Of a DNA stretch of 64,000 nucleotides, positions 26,274 to 33,497 are shown piece after piece (the stretch's first letter is position 1; each line of letters starts with the position of its first letter). A program made the position numbers and the translations under genes. Below the pieces are notes generated by a model that had not been told where the DNA came from, did no database searches, and worked only from the letters and a program-made list of their open reading frames with translations. The DNA is taken from assembly GCF_007993815.1 (NCBI RefSeq), contig NZ_VJWE01000012.1, forward strand, positions 496,001-560,000, read 5' to 3'. This DNA comes from Acidovorax delafieldii (GTDB lineage: Bacteria; Pseudomonadota; Gammaproteobacteria; Burkholderiales; Burkholderiaceae_C).

Positions 26274-27119
26274 ATGAGCAACCCACCCTCCTCGCCTGTG
26301 CGCCCTGCCTCGCGCAAGGCCACCACACCGGTCGCCACCACCCCGGTGGCCGATGAGAGCGCAGATGCGCAAGCCAACGCGACGGCCAAGGACAGCGGCG
26401 GCGTGATCGCTGTGACACGTGCACTGCAGGTGCTGGAGGCCTTTGCACTGGGCGAATCCAGCCTGTCTCTGGCAGAGCTGAGCCGCCGCTGCAGCCTTCA
26501 CAAGACCACCGTGCTGCGCCTGGCCCGCACGCTGGCGCAATCCGGGTTCATGGTGCAGCGCGAAGATGGCGACTGGCGCCTGGGTCCGGCAGCAGGCTGG
26601 CTGGGTGCGCGCTACCAGGCAGGCTTTGACGTGCAGAACGTGCTGGAGCCCGCACTGCGTGAACTGACCCTTGCCACGGGCGAAAGCGCTGCGTTTTACG
26701 TGCGTGAAGGCAATGTGCGCACCTGCCTCGTGCGGGTGGAAGGCCCGCAGGCGCTGCGCCACCACGCCCGCATGGGCGAAGGACTGCCGCTGGACAAGGG
26801 CTCACCGGGCCGCGTGATCCTGGCGTTTTCGGGCGAGCCGGGCAAAGCCTATGAAGAGATCCGCAAGAAGGGCTACCACTGGTCCATTGGTGAACGGGAA
26901 CAGGGCGTGGCCACCGTGTCGGCGCCGGTGTTTGGCATGCACTGGCGGCTCATGGGCTCGGTGTGCATCTCAGGCCCGGCCTCGCGTTTGCCCGCCGAAA
27001 AGCTCGAAGCGCTGGCACACACCGTGGTCGCTGCAGCGACACAGTTGTCCTACGCACTGGCAGGGAGTTCGGCCGCGCCGGCCCATGCCCCCGTGCGGGC
27101 GACGCAATGGCATCCCTGA
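26274..27119 (+). CDS. IclR-family transcriptional regulator
   Basis: The 281-residue regulator has an N-terminal Pro/Thr/Ala-rich tail of about 45 residues. A winged helix-turn-helix follows (IAVTRALQVLEAFALGESSLSLAELSRRCSLHKTTVLRLARTL). The IclR effector domain contains LGARYQAGFDVQNVLEPALRELTLATGESAAFYVREG and MGSVCISGP near its end. It is divergent from the lactone operon and is the obvious candidate regulator, with the ligand probably a pathway acid. The ATG at 26274 has a weak ribosome site. A longer frame from 26115 would overlap the upstream Bug gene start and adds unrelated sequence. Confidence 0.88.
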   Translation: MSNPPSSPVRPASRKATTPVATTPVADESADAQANATAKDSGGVIAVTRALQVLEAFALGESSLSLAELSRRCSLHKTTVLRLARTLAQSGFMVQREDGDWRLGPAAGWLGARYQAGFDVQNVLEPALRELTLATGESAAFYVREGNVRTCLVRVEGPQALRHHARMGEGLPLDKGSPGRVILAFSGEPGKAYEEIRKKGYHWSIGEREQGVATVSAPVFGMHWRLMGSVCISGPASRLPAEKLEALAHTVVAAATQLSYALAGSSAAPAHAPVRATQWHP

Positions 27120-27165
27120 TACTTGCATCCGTTATCCACCCCACACAAAAACCGAGGAGACTGCC

Positions 27166-27747
27166 GTGAGCCGCTACCCCTTCCCTGACCTGAACACCCT
27201 GCCCGAGGACATCCGCGCGCGGATTCTTGAAGTGCAGGAGAAGGCGGGATTCATCCCCAACGTGTTCCTCGCGTTTGCCCGCCGACCAGCGGAATGGCGT
27301 GCATTCTTTGCGTACCACGACGCGCTCATGCTCAAGGAAGAAGGCAGCCTGACCAAGGGCGAGCGCGAGATGATCGTCACCACCACCAGCGCGGCCAATC
27401 AGTGCCTGTATTGCGTGGTGGCGCATGGCGCGATCCTGCGCATCTACGAGAAGAAGCCGCTCATCGCCGACCAGGTGGCGGTGAACTACCGCAAGGCGGA
27501 CATCAGCCCCCGGGAGCGGGCCATGCTCGACTTCGCCATGAAGGTGTGCCAGAACGCCCACGAGATCGACGACACGGATTTCGAGGCCCTGCACCCCCAT
27601 GGTTTCGATGACGAGGACATCTGGGACATCGCCGCCATCACGGCATTCTTTGGCCTGTCCAACCGCATGGCCAGCTTTGCGGGCATGCAGCCCAACCCAG
27701 AGTTCTATCTGATGGGCCGTGTGCCCAAGGCCAAGCCTGCGGCCTGA
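27166..27747 (+). CDS. Peroxidase-related, carboxymuconolactone decarboxylase-like protein
   Basis: The 193-residue protein belongs to the AhpD-fold group of uncharacterised peroxidase-related enzymes. The redox motif is Cys80-x-x-Cys83 with His87 (NQCLYCVVAHG), the layout of AhpD-type alkylhydroperoxidases. Other blocks are EVQEKAGFIPNVFLAFARRP and LTKGEREMIVTTTSAAN. GTG 27166 is used, with GAGGAG just ahead. It follows iclR by 46 bp and is probably co-transcribed with it. It may protect against peroxide or act on a pathway intermediate. Confidence 0.85.
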   Translation: MSRYPFPDLNTLPEDIRARILEVQEKAGFIPNVFLAFARRPAEWRAFFAYHDALMLKEEGSLTKGEREMIVTTTSAANQCLYCVVAHGAILRIYEKKPLIADQVAVNYRKADISPRERAMLDFAMKVCQNAHEIDDTDFEALHPHGFDDEDIWDIAAITAFFGLSNRMASFAGMQPNPEFYLMGRVPKAKPAA

Positions 27748-27755
27748 TCCAAACC

Positions 27756-28469
27756 ATGCGCTCCGCACGAACGATCTGGCTTTGGGTGCTGGCCGCCCCT
27801 GCGGTACAGGCCGCAGGGTTTGGGCCACCGGAGGGCACGCTGCCCCTTCACCCTTTGACTGTGACCGTGCCCGCTGGCGCGCTGTCGCCGTTGCGGTCCG
27901 CCTCGCTCTTCCGCGAAGAGTCCAGCACGGGGGCGGCGCCCACTTACTACCTCGGTGCGGGTGTTGCAGGCTCGCGCCTGCAAATCCCTGACTCGCCGGG
28001 CGCTACGGCGTGGCAGGTCGTACCCACCGCCGATTGCGTACGCCTGGAGCCCGTGCCCCCCGCACTGCTGCACACCCCATCCGTGCAGGCAGTGCTGGTG
28101 CAACAGAATCCGCTGCCCATGGAGTGCGCTGCGGCCTTCGAGGGGAGCTGTACCAGCCGTGACGACAAACTGCGCATCACCACGACCTTCGAGGGCCGGC
28201 GCCGCGCGGCGCGCGTGGGTGGCGGCTTTTTCGGCACCGAAGGCACCATAGACACCACCTTCTACACGGGCGTGCGCACCCTCAGCATCGAACACCTGCC
28301 CAGCCGTCTTGTGCTGCGCCTGCAAGAACGCCTGAACAACAGCAACGGCTACAGCGCACCGCAGACAGCCATCCGGTATTTGCCAGAGCTGCAGCGCCTT
28401 TTGCTGCTGGGCGCCTCAGAGGCACAGGGCATGCCTCTGGCGCAATGTGTTGCCCTGCCCCCACGATAA
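27756..28469 (+). CDS. Secreted protein of unknown function
   Basis: I do not recognise a family for this 237-residue protein. A signal peptide is visible (MRSARTIWLWVLAAPAVQAA, then GFGPPEG). The mature part contains four cysteines (ADCVRLEP, MECAAAF, GSCTSRD, AQCVALPP), consistent with disulfide bonds in the periplasm. It also has a Gly-rich GGGFFGTEGTIDTTFYTG segment and a C-terminal RYLPELQRLLLLGASEAQG. The start is 8 bp after the previous stop, so it shares the iclR transcript. Expected location is periplasm or outer surface. Confidence 0.7.
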   Translation: MRSARTIWLWVLAAPAVQAAGFGPPEGTLPLHPLTVTVPAGALSPLRSASLFREESSTGAAPTYYLGAGVAGSRLQIPDSPGATAWQVVPTADCVRLEPVPPALLHTPSVQAVLVQQNPLPMECAAAFEGSCTSRDDKLRITTTFEGRRRAARVGGGFFGTEGTIDTTFYTGVRTLSIEHLPSRLVLRLQERLNNSNGYSAPQTAIRYLPELQRLLLLGASEAQGMPLAQCVALPPR

Positions 28470-28515
28470 AGGTCGTCCCACTGCGACTCAACGGACCGAT
28501 ACCCGCGCGATGCTC

Positions 28516-28560
28516 CTCAGGACCTCAGGACCTCAGGACCTCAGGACCTCAGGACCTCAG
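28516..28560. repeat. 8-bp tandem repeat (GACCTCAG) x5 at the 3' end of the GGDEF-EAL gene
   Basis: Five perfect copies of GACCTCAG run from 28521 to 28560, preceded by a partial unit CTCAG. The TCA at 28557-28559 in the last unit is the stop codon of the minus-strand GGDEF-EAL gene, so the array lies between two convergent genes and begins inside one. Perfect identity of units suggests slippage. Confidence 0.85.
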
Positions 28561-31500
28561 TCCGGCAAGTCTGCATCGGTCTCGCGCACCCAGGGCTGCT
28601 GCGCCCGCCACTGGTCCAGCCAGCCCGGTACCTGCTGCGCGGGCATGGGCCGCGCAATGCCATAGCCCTGGCCCAGCACACAGCCCATGGCCAGCAGCGT
28701 GCGGCCGTGGTCCACGGTCTCCACACCTTCGGCAATCACCTTGCGGTTGAACGCTTTGGACAGGCCCACCACACCCTGCACAATGGCCAGGTCGTCGCGG
28801 TCTTCGAGCATGTCGCGCACAAAGCTCTGGTCGATCTTGAGCAGCTCTGCAGGCAGCTTTTTCAGGTAGGTCAGCGACGAATAACCGGTCCCAAAATCGT
28901 CCAGAGCAAACCGCACGCCCAGTTCGGCGCATGCGTGCATCAGGCCAGACACCTGGGCCATGTCCTGCAACGCGCTGGTCTCCACAATCTCCAGCTCCAG
29001 CGCCGACGAAGGCACCGAGGGATGCACGGCCAGTGCCAGGCGCAGCTTGTGCACAAAGTCCTCTTGCTGGAGCTGCTTGGAGAACACGTTGACGCTGACC
29101 GGCATGCGCAGCCCCACCGCCAGCCACTGCGCCATTTGCGACAGGGCCATGTCCAGCACCCGCTCGCCAATCGCAATCGCCATGTCGTGGTCTTCAATCA
29201 CCGGCAGGAACTGGCTCGGGGCCAGCAGGCCCCGCTGCGGATGCAACCAGCGGACCAGCGCCTCCATCCCCACCACCTCACCCGTCTGCATGTTGACCTG
29301 GGGCTGGTAGTACAGCACCAGCTCCCGCTGCGCGATGGCGGTGGCAATCTGCTCCAGGCTTTCGCGCTTGATCCGGATGGCTGCATCGCTGGCCACATCA
29401 AACAGGTGGAACCGATTCTTGCCCGCCTGCTTGGCCAGGTACATGGCCTGGTCGGCATGGCGGATGAGCTGCTCCGAACTGGAACCATCCTGCGGGTAGA
29501 TGGTGACGCCAATGCTGGCAGACACCTGCAGGGATTGCCCGCTTACCAGCAACGGCTCGGCCGCTACCTGCAACAGCCGCAACAGCAGGGGCTCGCAGTC
29601 CTGCTCGGCTGTCAGGTCGGTCATGACGGCCACAAACTCGTCCCCACCAATGCGCGCGAGCGTGTCGCCATCGCGCAGCGCAGACCGCAGACGCTTGGCA
29701 ATCGCCACCAGAAACTCGTCGCCCGCCGCATGGCCATACCGGTCGTTGATGTCCTTGAAGCCATCCAGATCCAGAAACGCCACCGCCAGCGACTTGTTGC
29801 GACGCACACAGTGCGCCATGGCCTGCTGAAGCCGGTCGGCGAGCAGAACGCGGTTGGGCAGGTGCGTCAGCATGTCAAAGTGCGCCACCTCGGCCAGCTG
29901 CTCGTTGATGCGGCGCATCTGCGCATTGGCAGCCTCCAGCTCGGCCTGGCTGCGCAGGCGCTCCGTGATGTCGCGAACGATCATGCTGCTGTATTGGCGC
30001 CCTTCACTGTCCCCATAGATGCTGGAGCTGATCTCGGCGGTGAAGTGGCTGCCATCGCCCCGGACCATGGTCAGCAGGCCGGCCGCCTGCCCCCTCTGCT
30101 GGCGCTGTACCAGCAGCTCCTGCAACCGGGGGTCGGCAGGGTCGGCCAGCCCCGTGCGCCCCCGGGCGATGATTTGTGCCTCGCTCAGGTCAAACAGTCG
30201 GCAAGCCGCCTGGTTCACGGCCAGCACGGTGCCGTCGGGTGAGGTCAGCAACACGGCGTCCATGCTGTTGTCAAACAGCGCCTGGAACTTGAGTTCGCGG
30301 TCCTGCAGCTGCGACGTCAGCTTGCGCCGCATGGTGATATCGACAAAGGTGACCACGATCTTGTCGAGCGCTCCCACCGGCGTGAACCAGGGGTCGGCAC
30401 GGCACAGCACCCAGCAGATGTCGGCGTCTTTGGAGCGAACAATGCCCACCACGATGCCGTTGACTGGTTCGCGGGTGGCAACCACGCGCGAGGCTGGGTA
30501 GTCAGACACCGGCATGGTCTGGCCTTCCTCGTTCAGGAAGGACCAGGCCGGGTCAATCAGCTGCTTGCCGGTCATCTGCTCAAAGCTCAGCCCCAGGAGG
30601 TTGCTGGCCTCGGCGTTGCACCGCACCACCGCACCCGTCGCATCGTGGATCACCAGGCCCGTCATCAGGTTGTCGATGAGCGACCGCTGCTCGGTTTCAC
30701 TGTCGCGCAGCACTTGTTCCACCACCAGCCTTTGCTGCGCACTTTCGCTCTCGCGGCGCGCCAGGCGCAGCGACACAAACTTGATGAACGTCAGCAGCAG
30801 GGCCGTCAGCGCCAGTGGAGTGTCGATGCTGCGGGCCCATACCTGCCAGAACCGGCGCTCGGACTGGCCCACAAACACCGTCACCGGAAGCTTGTCGAGC
30901 CGGTGAAACAGGTTCACGAAGTTCTGGCCGTTGAGCAGCGCGTTGGGCCCTTCTACCCGCCCTTGCACCGGAAACTGTTGTTGCGTGAGATACCGGATCA
31001 ACGCCCCGGCACGGCGCGTGCCGTATACCTCGTCCTTGGTGACTGCGGCGGGCACCGGAAACCGGGTCATCAGATAGCCATCGTCACGCAGCACGCCCAC
31101 GGTGAGCTGCTGCACCAGCGGCGCGTCTTTCCAGAGCGACTCCAGAAAATCCACAGGGAATACATCGGTCAACACGGCCTGCGCCTGGCCATTTTGATCC
31201 CGCAGCACATAGCGCAGGGTGAAAACCCAGTCCTTGTCCAGCGCATCGCGCTGCGGCCGCCCCAGGTAGATATCGCGCAGGTCCCGGGCATCGCGCGCAA
31301 AGTCCTGAAAGCTGGGTTGAGCAGCCAGACTGGGGAGGCCCTGCAGGCTGGGCGTGTGCGACGAGGCCAGCAATTGGCCGTTCATGTCGCTCACGTAGGT
31401 CTGGCTGACTTCGGGGCGGTATTTGAGGTAATCCACCAACAACTGCTGCACCTGGGCCAGGTTGTCGATCCCCCCGGGTGAGATCGCAATGGTCTCAGCC

Positions 31501-31718
31501 AGGCTGAGCATGCCCGCGCGCTTGGAAAGAAAGAAGGTGTCCAGCGTCCGCGTGAGCAGCACCAGGTTGGACTGCATGTGCTCCTCTTCACGGTCCCTGA
31601 CCTGCCCCCATTCGTCAAAGGCGTACAGGCCAAACATGAAGAGAACCGACGCGATGACCAGATTGGTCACCTTGTTGATGCTGCTGGCAGCCGCGCTTGC
31701 TGGGATGGTTGAATTCAT
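28557..31718 (-). CDS. Membrane-bound PAS-GGDEF-EAL cyclic-di-GMP signalling protein
   Basis: The 1053-residue protein starts with a membrane helix (about residues 18-37, VTNLVIASVLFMFGLYAF). A periplasmic Cache-like sensor of about 260 residues follows, then a second helix near LALTALLLTFIKFVSL. Two PAS modules come next (about 340-460 and 470-590). A GGDEF domain has an intact RIGGDEFVAVM motif and the EAL domain has EALVRWLHPQ and DDFGTGYSSLTYLK. Both motifs are complete, so either or both activities are possible. The gene is monocistronic, and its stop codon lies in an 8-bp tandem repeat. Confidence 0.92.
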   Translation of the reverse strand: MNSTIPASAAASSINKVTNLVIASVLFMFGLYAFDEWGQVRDREEEHMQSNLVLLTRTLDTFFLSKRAGMLSLAETIAISPGGIDNLAQVQQLLVDYLKYRPEVSQTYVSDMNGQLLASSHTPSLQGLPSLAAQPSFQDFARDARDLRDIYLGRPQRDALDKDWVFTLRYVLRDQNGQAQAVLTDVFPVDFLESLWKDAPLVQQLTVGVLRDDGYLMTRFPVPAAVTKDEVYGTRRAGALIRYLTQQQFPVQGRVEGPNALLNGQNFVNLFHRLDKLPVTVFVGQSERRFWQVWARSIDTPLALTALLLTFIKFVSLRLARRESESAQQRLVVEQVLRDSETEQRSLIDNLMTGLVIHDATGAVVRCNAEASNLLGLSFEQMTGKQLIDPAWSFLNEEGQTMPVSDYPASRVVATREPVNGIVVGIVRSKDADICWVLCRADPWFTPVGALDKIVVTFVDITMRRKLTSQLQDRELKFQALFDNSMDAVLLTSPDGTVLAVNQAACRLFDLSEAQIIARGRTGLADPADPRLQELLVQRQQRGQAAGLLTMVRGDGSHFTAEISSSIYGDSEGRQYSSMIVRDITERLRSQAELEAANAQMRRINEQLAEVAHFDMLTHLPNRVLLADRLQQAMAHCVRRNKSLAVAFLDLDGFKDINDRYGHAAGDEFLVAIAKRLRSALRDGDTLARIGGDEFVAVMTDLTAEQDCEPLLLRLLQVAAEPLLVSGQSLQVSASIGVTIYPQDGSSSEQLIRHADQAMYLAKQAGKNRFHLFDVASDAAIRIKRESLEQIATAIAQRELVLYYQPQVNMQTGEVVGMEALVRWLHPQRGLLAPSQFLPVIEDHDMAIAIGERVLDMALSQMAQWLAVGLRMPVSVNVFSKQLQQEDFVHKLRLALAVHPSVPSSALELEIVETSALQDMAQVSGLMHACAELGVRFALDDFGTGYSSLTYLKKLPAELLKIDQSFVRDMLEDRDDLAIVQGVVGLSKAFNRKVIAEGVETVDHGRTLLAMGCVLGQGYGIARPMPAQQVPGWLDQWRAQQPWVRETDADLPD

Positions 31719-32129
31719 TCAGAAAGCACTAAGCAGCACGTCGGTGCGGTTGGAAATCCCCTCCCCGGCTCTATTCGTTTTCTTCTATCGTTGCCGAAGT
31801 CATCCTAACAGGTAACAAAAAGAACCGGAGGTTGAATGAGAAGGCGCGGTATGGGGTCGGCGGTATGGGCACAGTGCTCCGCGCCTCGGCGCCGGTGGGG
31901 CCGTATTCACGGGCTACCGCAGGGCCACCAGCAGATGGAAGAAGTGGCACGGGTGCTGGGTGCGGGCAGAGGCTTGCCTTCCACCGTGCCGTCAAACCAC
32001 TGGTGCAAATCGCCCAAATACTATCTTTTTAATAGCAATCAAGGCATGTATCACATGCGCTACCGGCCGAATAGCCCAAAAAATGAGCCACCAGCCCCCG
32101 CCACAGGGCTCAAGTGACGGGACGGACGG
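31719..32129. other. 411-bp intergenic region carrying repeat copy D
   Basis: The region separates the GGDEF-EAL gene start (minus) from the thioesterase stop (minus). Apart from the dispersed element at 32018-32088 and an A/T-rich stretch near 31780-31830, likely the GGDEF-EAL promoter, nothing was recognised. Small plus-strand frames at 31832-32304 run through the repeat and have no family resemblance. Confidence 0.5.
32018..32088 (-). repeat. Dispersed ~55-bp element, copy D
   Basis: On the minus strand it reads TTCGGCCGGTAGCGCATGTG, continues ACATGCCTTGATTGCTATT, and ends in an A-rich tail. The core is closest to copy B in dnaE2, which shares GGCCGGTAGCGC and TGATTGCTA. It is intergenic. 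Confidence 0.6.
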
Positions 32130-32555
32130 TCAGCTGGCCGTCACCAGCGTCCGCATCCAGTCGGGCAGCGGCGCCGCCTTCTGCTGCGGAAAGTCCACCC
32201 AGATCGTCGTAGCTCCGCCCGCTGCGCATATCACGCCCGGCTGGTCCACGCGCTCCATCGTGCCCCAGGTCTCGAACGTGGTGCGGCCCGGGTCGCTCAC
32301 GTAGAGCTTGAGCAACACGTCGGCCGGGTATTCGAGCTGCTTGTAGAAATTGCAGAACGCATTGACGATGACGGGCCCCTGTCCGCGCGGGTCGGGGTTG
32401 CAGCCCACCGACGCCATCCACTCAATGCGCGCGGTTTCCAGGTACCGGAAGTACACGGTGTTGTTGACATGGCCCATCGCATCCATGTCGCCCCAGCGCA
32501 CCGGGAACCGCATCTCAAAGACCAGCTTCTTGACCTCAGGGATTTCGATCTTCAT
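32130..32555 (-). CDS. Acyl-CoA thioesterase, 4-hydroxybenzoyl-CoA thioesterase type
   Basis: The 141-residue hot-dog fold protein has the signature RWGDMDAMGHVNNTVYFRYLETARIEW, with Asp25 at the catalytic position of the 4HBT family. The C-terminal strands include TTFETWGTMERVDQPGVICAAGGATTIWVDF. It would hydrolyse acyl-CoA thioesters in the cytosol. The ATG at 32555 is chosen because the longer frame upstream is a shadow of the SDR gene. It starts 20 bp after the SDR stop, so the two form an operon, probably in fatty-acid or branched acyl-CoA metabolism. Confidence 0.87.
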   Translation of the reverse strand: MKIEIPEVKKLVFEMRFPVRWGDMDAMGHVNNTVYFRYLETARIEWMASVGCNPDPRGQGPVIVNAFCNFYKQLEYPADVLLKLYVSDPGRTTFETWGTMERVDQPGVICAAGGATTIWVDFPQQKAAPLPDWMRTLVTAS

Positions 32556-32575
32556 ACCCGCTCGTGCCCCAGGGA

Positions 32576-33358
32576 TCAGACCGCGAAGCCGTCGTCGGCT
32601 GCGATCACCGCGCCATTCACAAAATGGCTCTGGTCGCTGGCCAGCATCACCAGCAGCGCATCCAGGTCCTGCGGCTGGCCCACGCGCTTGCGCGGCAGCA
32701 TGTCCATGAGCTTCTTGCCCTGCTCGGTCTGCCAGTGGTGGTGGTTGATTTCCGTGTCGATGTAGCCGGGGCAGATCGCATTCACGTTGATGCCGAACCG
32801 GCCCCACTCCAGGGCCATCGCCCGGGTCATCTGCACCACGGCGGCCTTGCTCATGCAATAGGCGCCGATCTGCGGCAGCACCTTGAGGCCCGCCATCGAC
32901 GCGATATTGATGATGCGACCGCCGGTGAAGCTGCCCGGCGCTGCACCGCGGGAGCGGGCCAGCATGCGCTTGCCCACCTCTTGCGCCACAAAGAAGGCGC
33001 CCTTCACATTGGTGTCGAAGATGAAGTCATAGTCCTCGGGCGTCACGTCCTGGATGCGCTGCGTGGTGCTCACGCCCGAGTTGTTCACCAGAATGTCGAT
33101 GGACCCCATTTCGGTCTCGGCATGGGCCACGGCGGCCTTGATGGAATCGTGGTCGGTCACGTCCAGCTCGATCACATGGGCGTCACCGCCCTCGCCTTCG
33201 ATGCGCGCGCGCAGCTCCTTGAGTTTTTCCACCCGGCGGCTGGCCAGCACGACGCCTGCGCCAGCGCGGGCCAGAGTGCGGGCAAACTGCGCGCCCAGGC
33301 CGCTGGAGGCGCCCGTGATGAAGGCCACGCGGCCGGACAAGTCGATGCTGTATGCCAT
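32576..33358 (-). CDS. Short-chain dehydrogenase/reductase
   Basis: The 260-residue Rossmann enzyme has the classical SDR cofactor motif TGASSGLG (residues 15-22). The structural NNSG lies near residue 92, and the catalytic Ser154, Tyr167 and Lys171 are in INIAS and YCMSK. The acidic Asp66 in ELDVTD and the Arg-Arg after VVLAS allow either NAD or NADP; the pair of arginines favours NADP. The C-terminus reads VNGAVIAADDGFAV. It heads a two-gene operon with the thioesterase and faces ETF-QO across 139 bp containing a palindrome. Confidence 0.88.
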   Translation of the reverse strand: MAYSIDLSGRVAFITGASSGLGAQFARTLARAGAGVVLASRRVEKLKELRARIEGEGGDAHVIELDVTDHDSIKAAVAHAETEMGSIDILVNNSGVSTTQRIQDVTPEDYDFIFDTNVKGAFFVAQEVGKRMLARSRGAAPGSFTGGRIINIASMAGLKVLPQIGAYCMSKAAVVQMTRAMALEWGRFGINVNAICPGYIDTEINHHHWQTEQGKKLMDMLPRKRVGQPQDLDALLVMLASDQSHFVNGAVIAADDGFAV

Positions 33359-33384
33359 TTAGAGTCTCCCTACTGATCAAAATA

Positions 33385-33396
33385 GAACGGTCGTTC
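33385..33396. promoter_or_regulatory. Candidate TetR-type operator between SDR and ETF-QO genes
   Basis: GAACGGTCGTTC has perfect 5-bp arms around GT and extends with flanking A/T. It lies 27 bp upstream of the SDR start and 102 bp upstream of ETF-QO. Palindromes of this GAACG/CGTTC form recall operators of TetR regulators of acyl-CoA catabolism. No TetR gene lies in the window, so the regulator would be distant. Confidence 0.45.
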
Positions 33397-33497
33397 GATT
33401 GTCTATATTCCGTGAATACAATCAGTCGCCAGACAGACAGGGCGCGGTCGGCGCTCTGTAGAAAATAATCCATTATCAAACGCCCGACGAGAAGCCC

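Noticed and set aside
28516..28560. CRISPR array
   Set aside because: The 8-bp units are directly adjacent without spacers, so this is a simple tandem repeat.
31832..32304. Small plus-strand frames between the GGDEF-EAL and thioesterase genes
   Set aside because: They run through the dispersed repeat and into the antisense of the thioesterase gene, with no ribosome site and no family resemblance.
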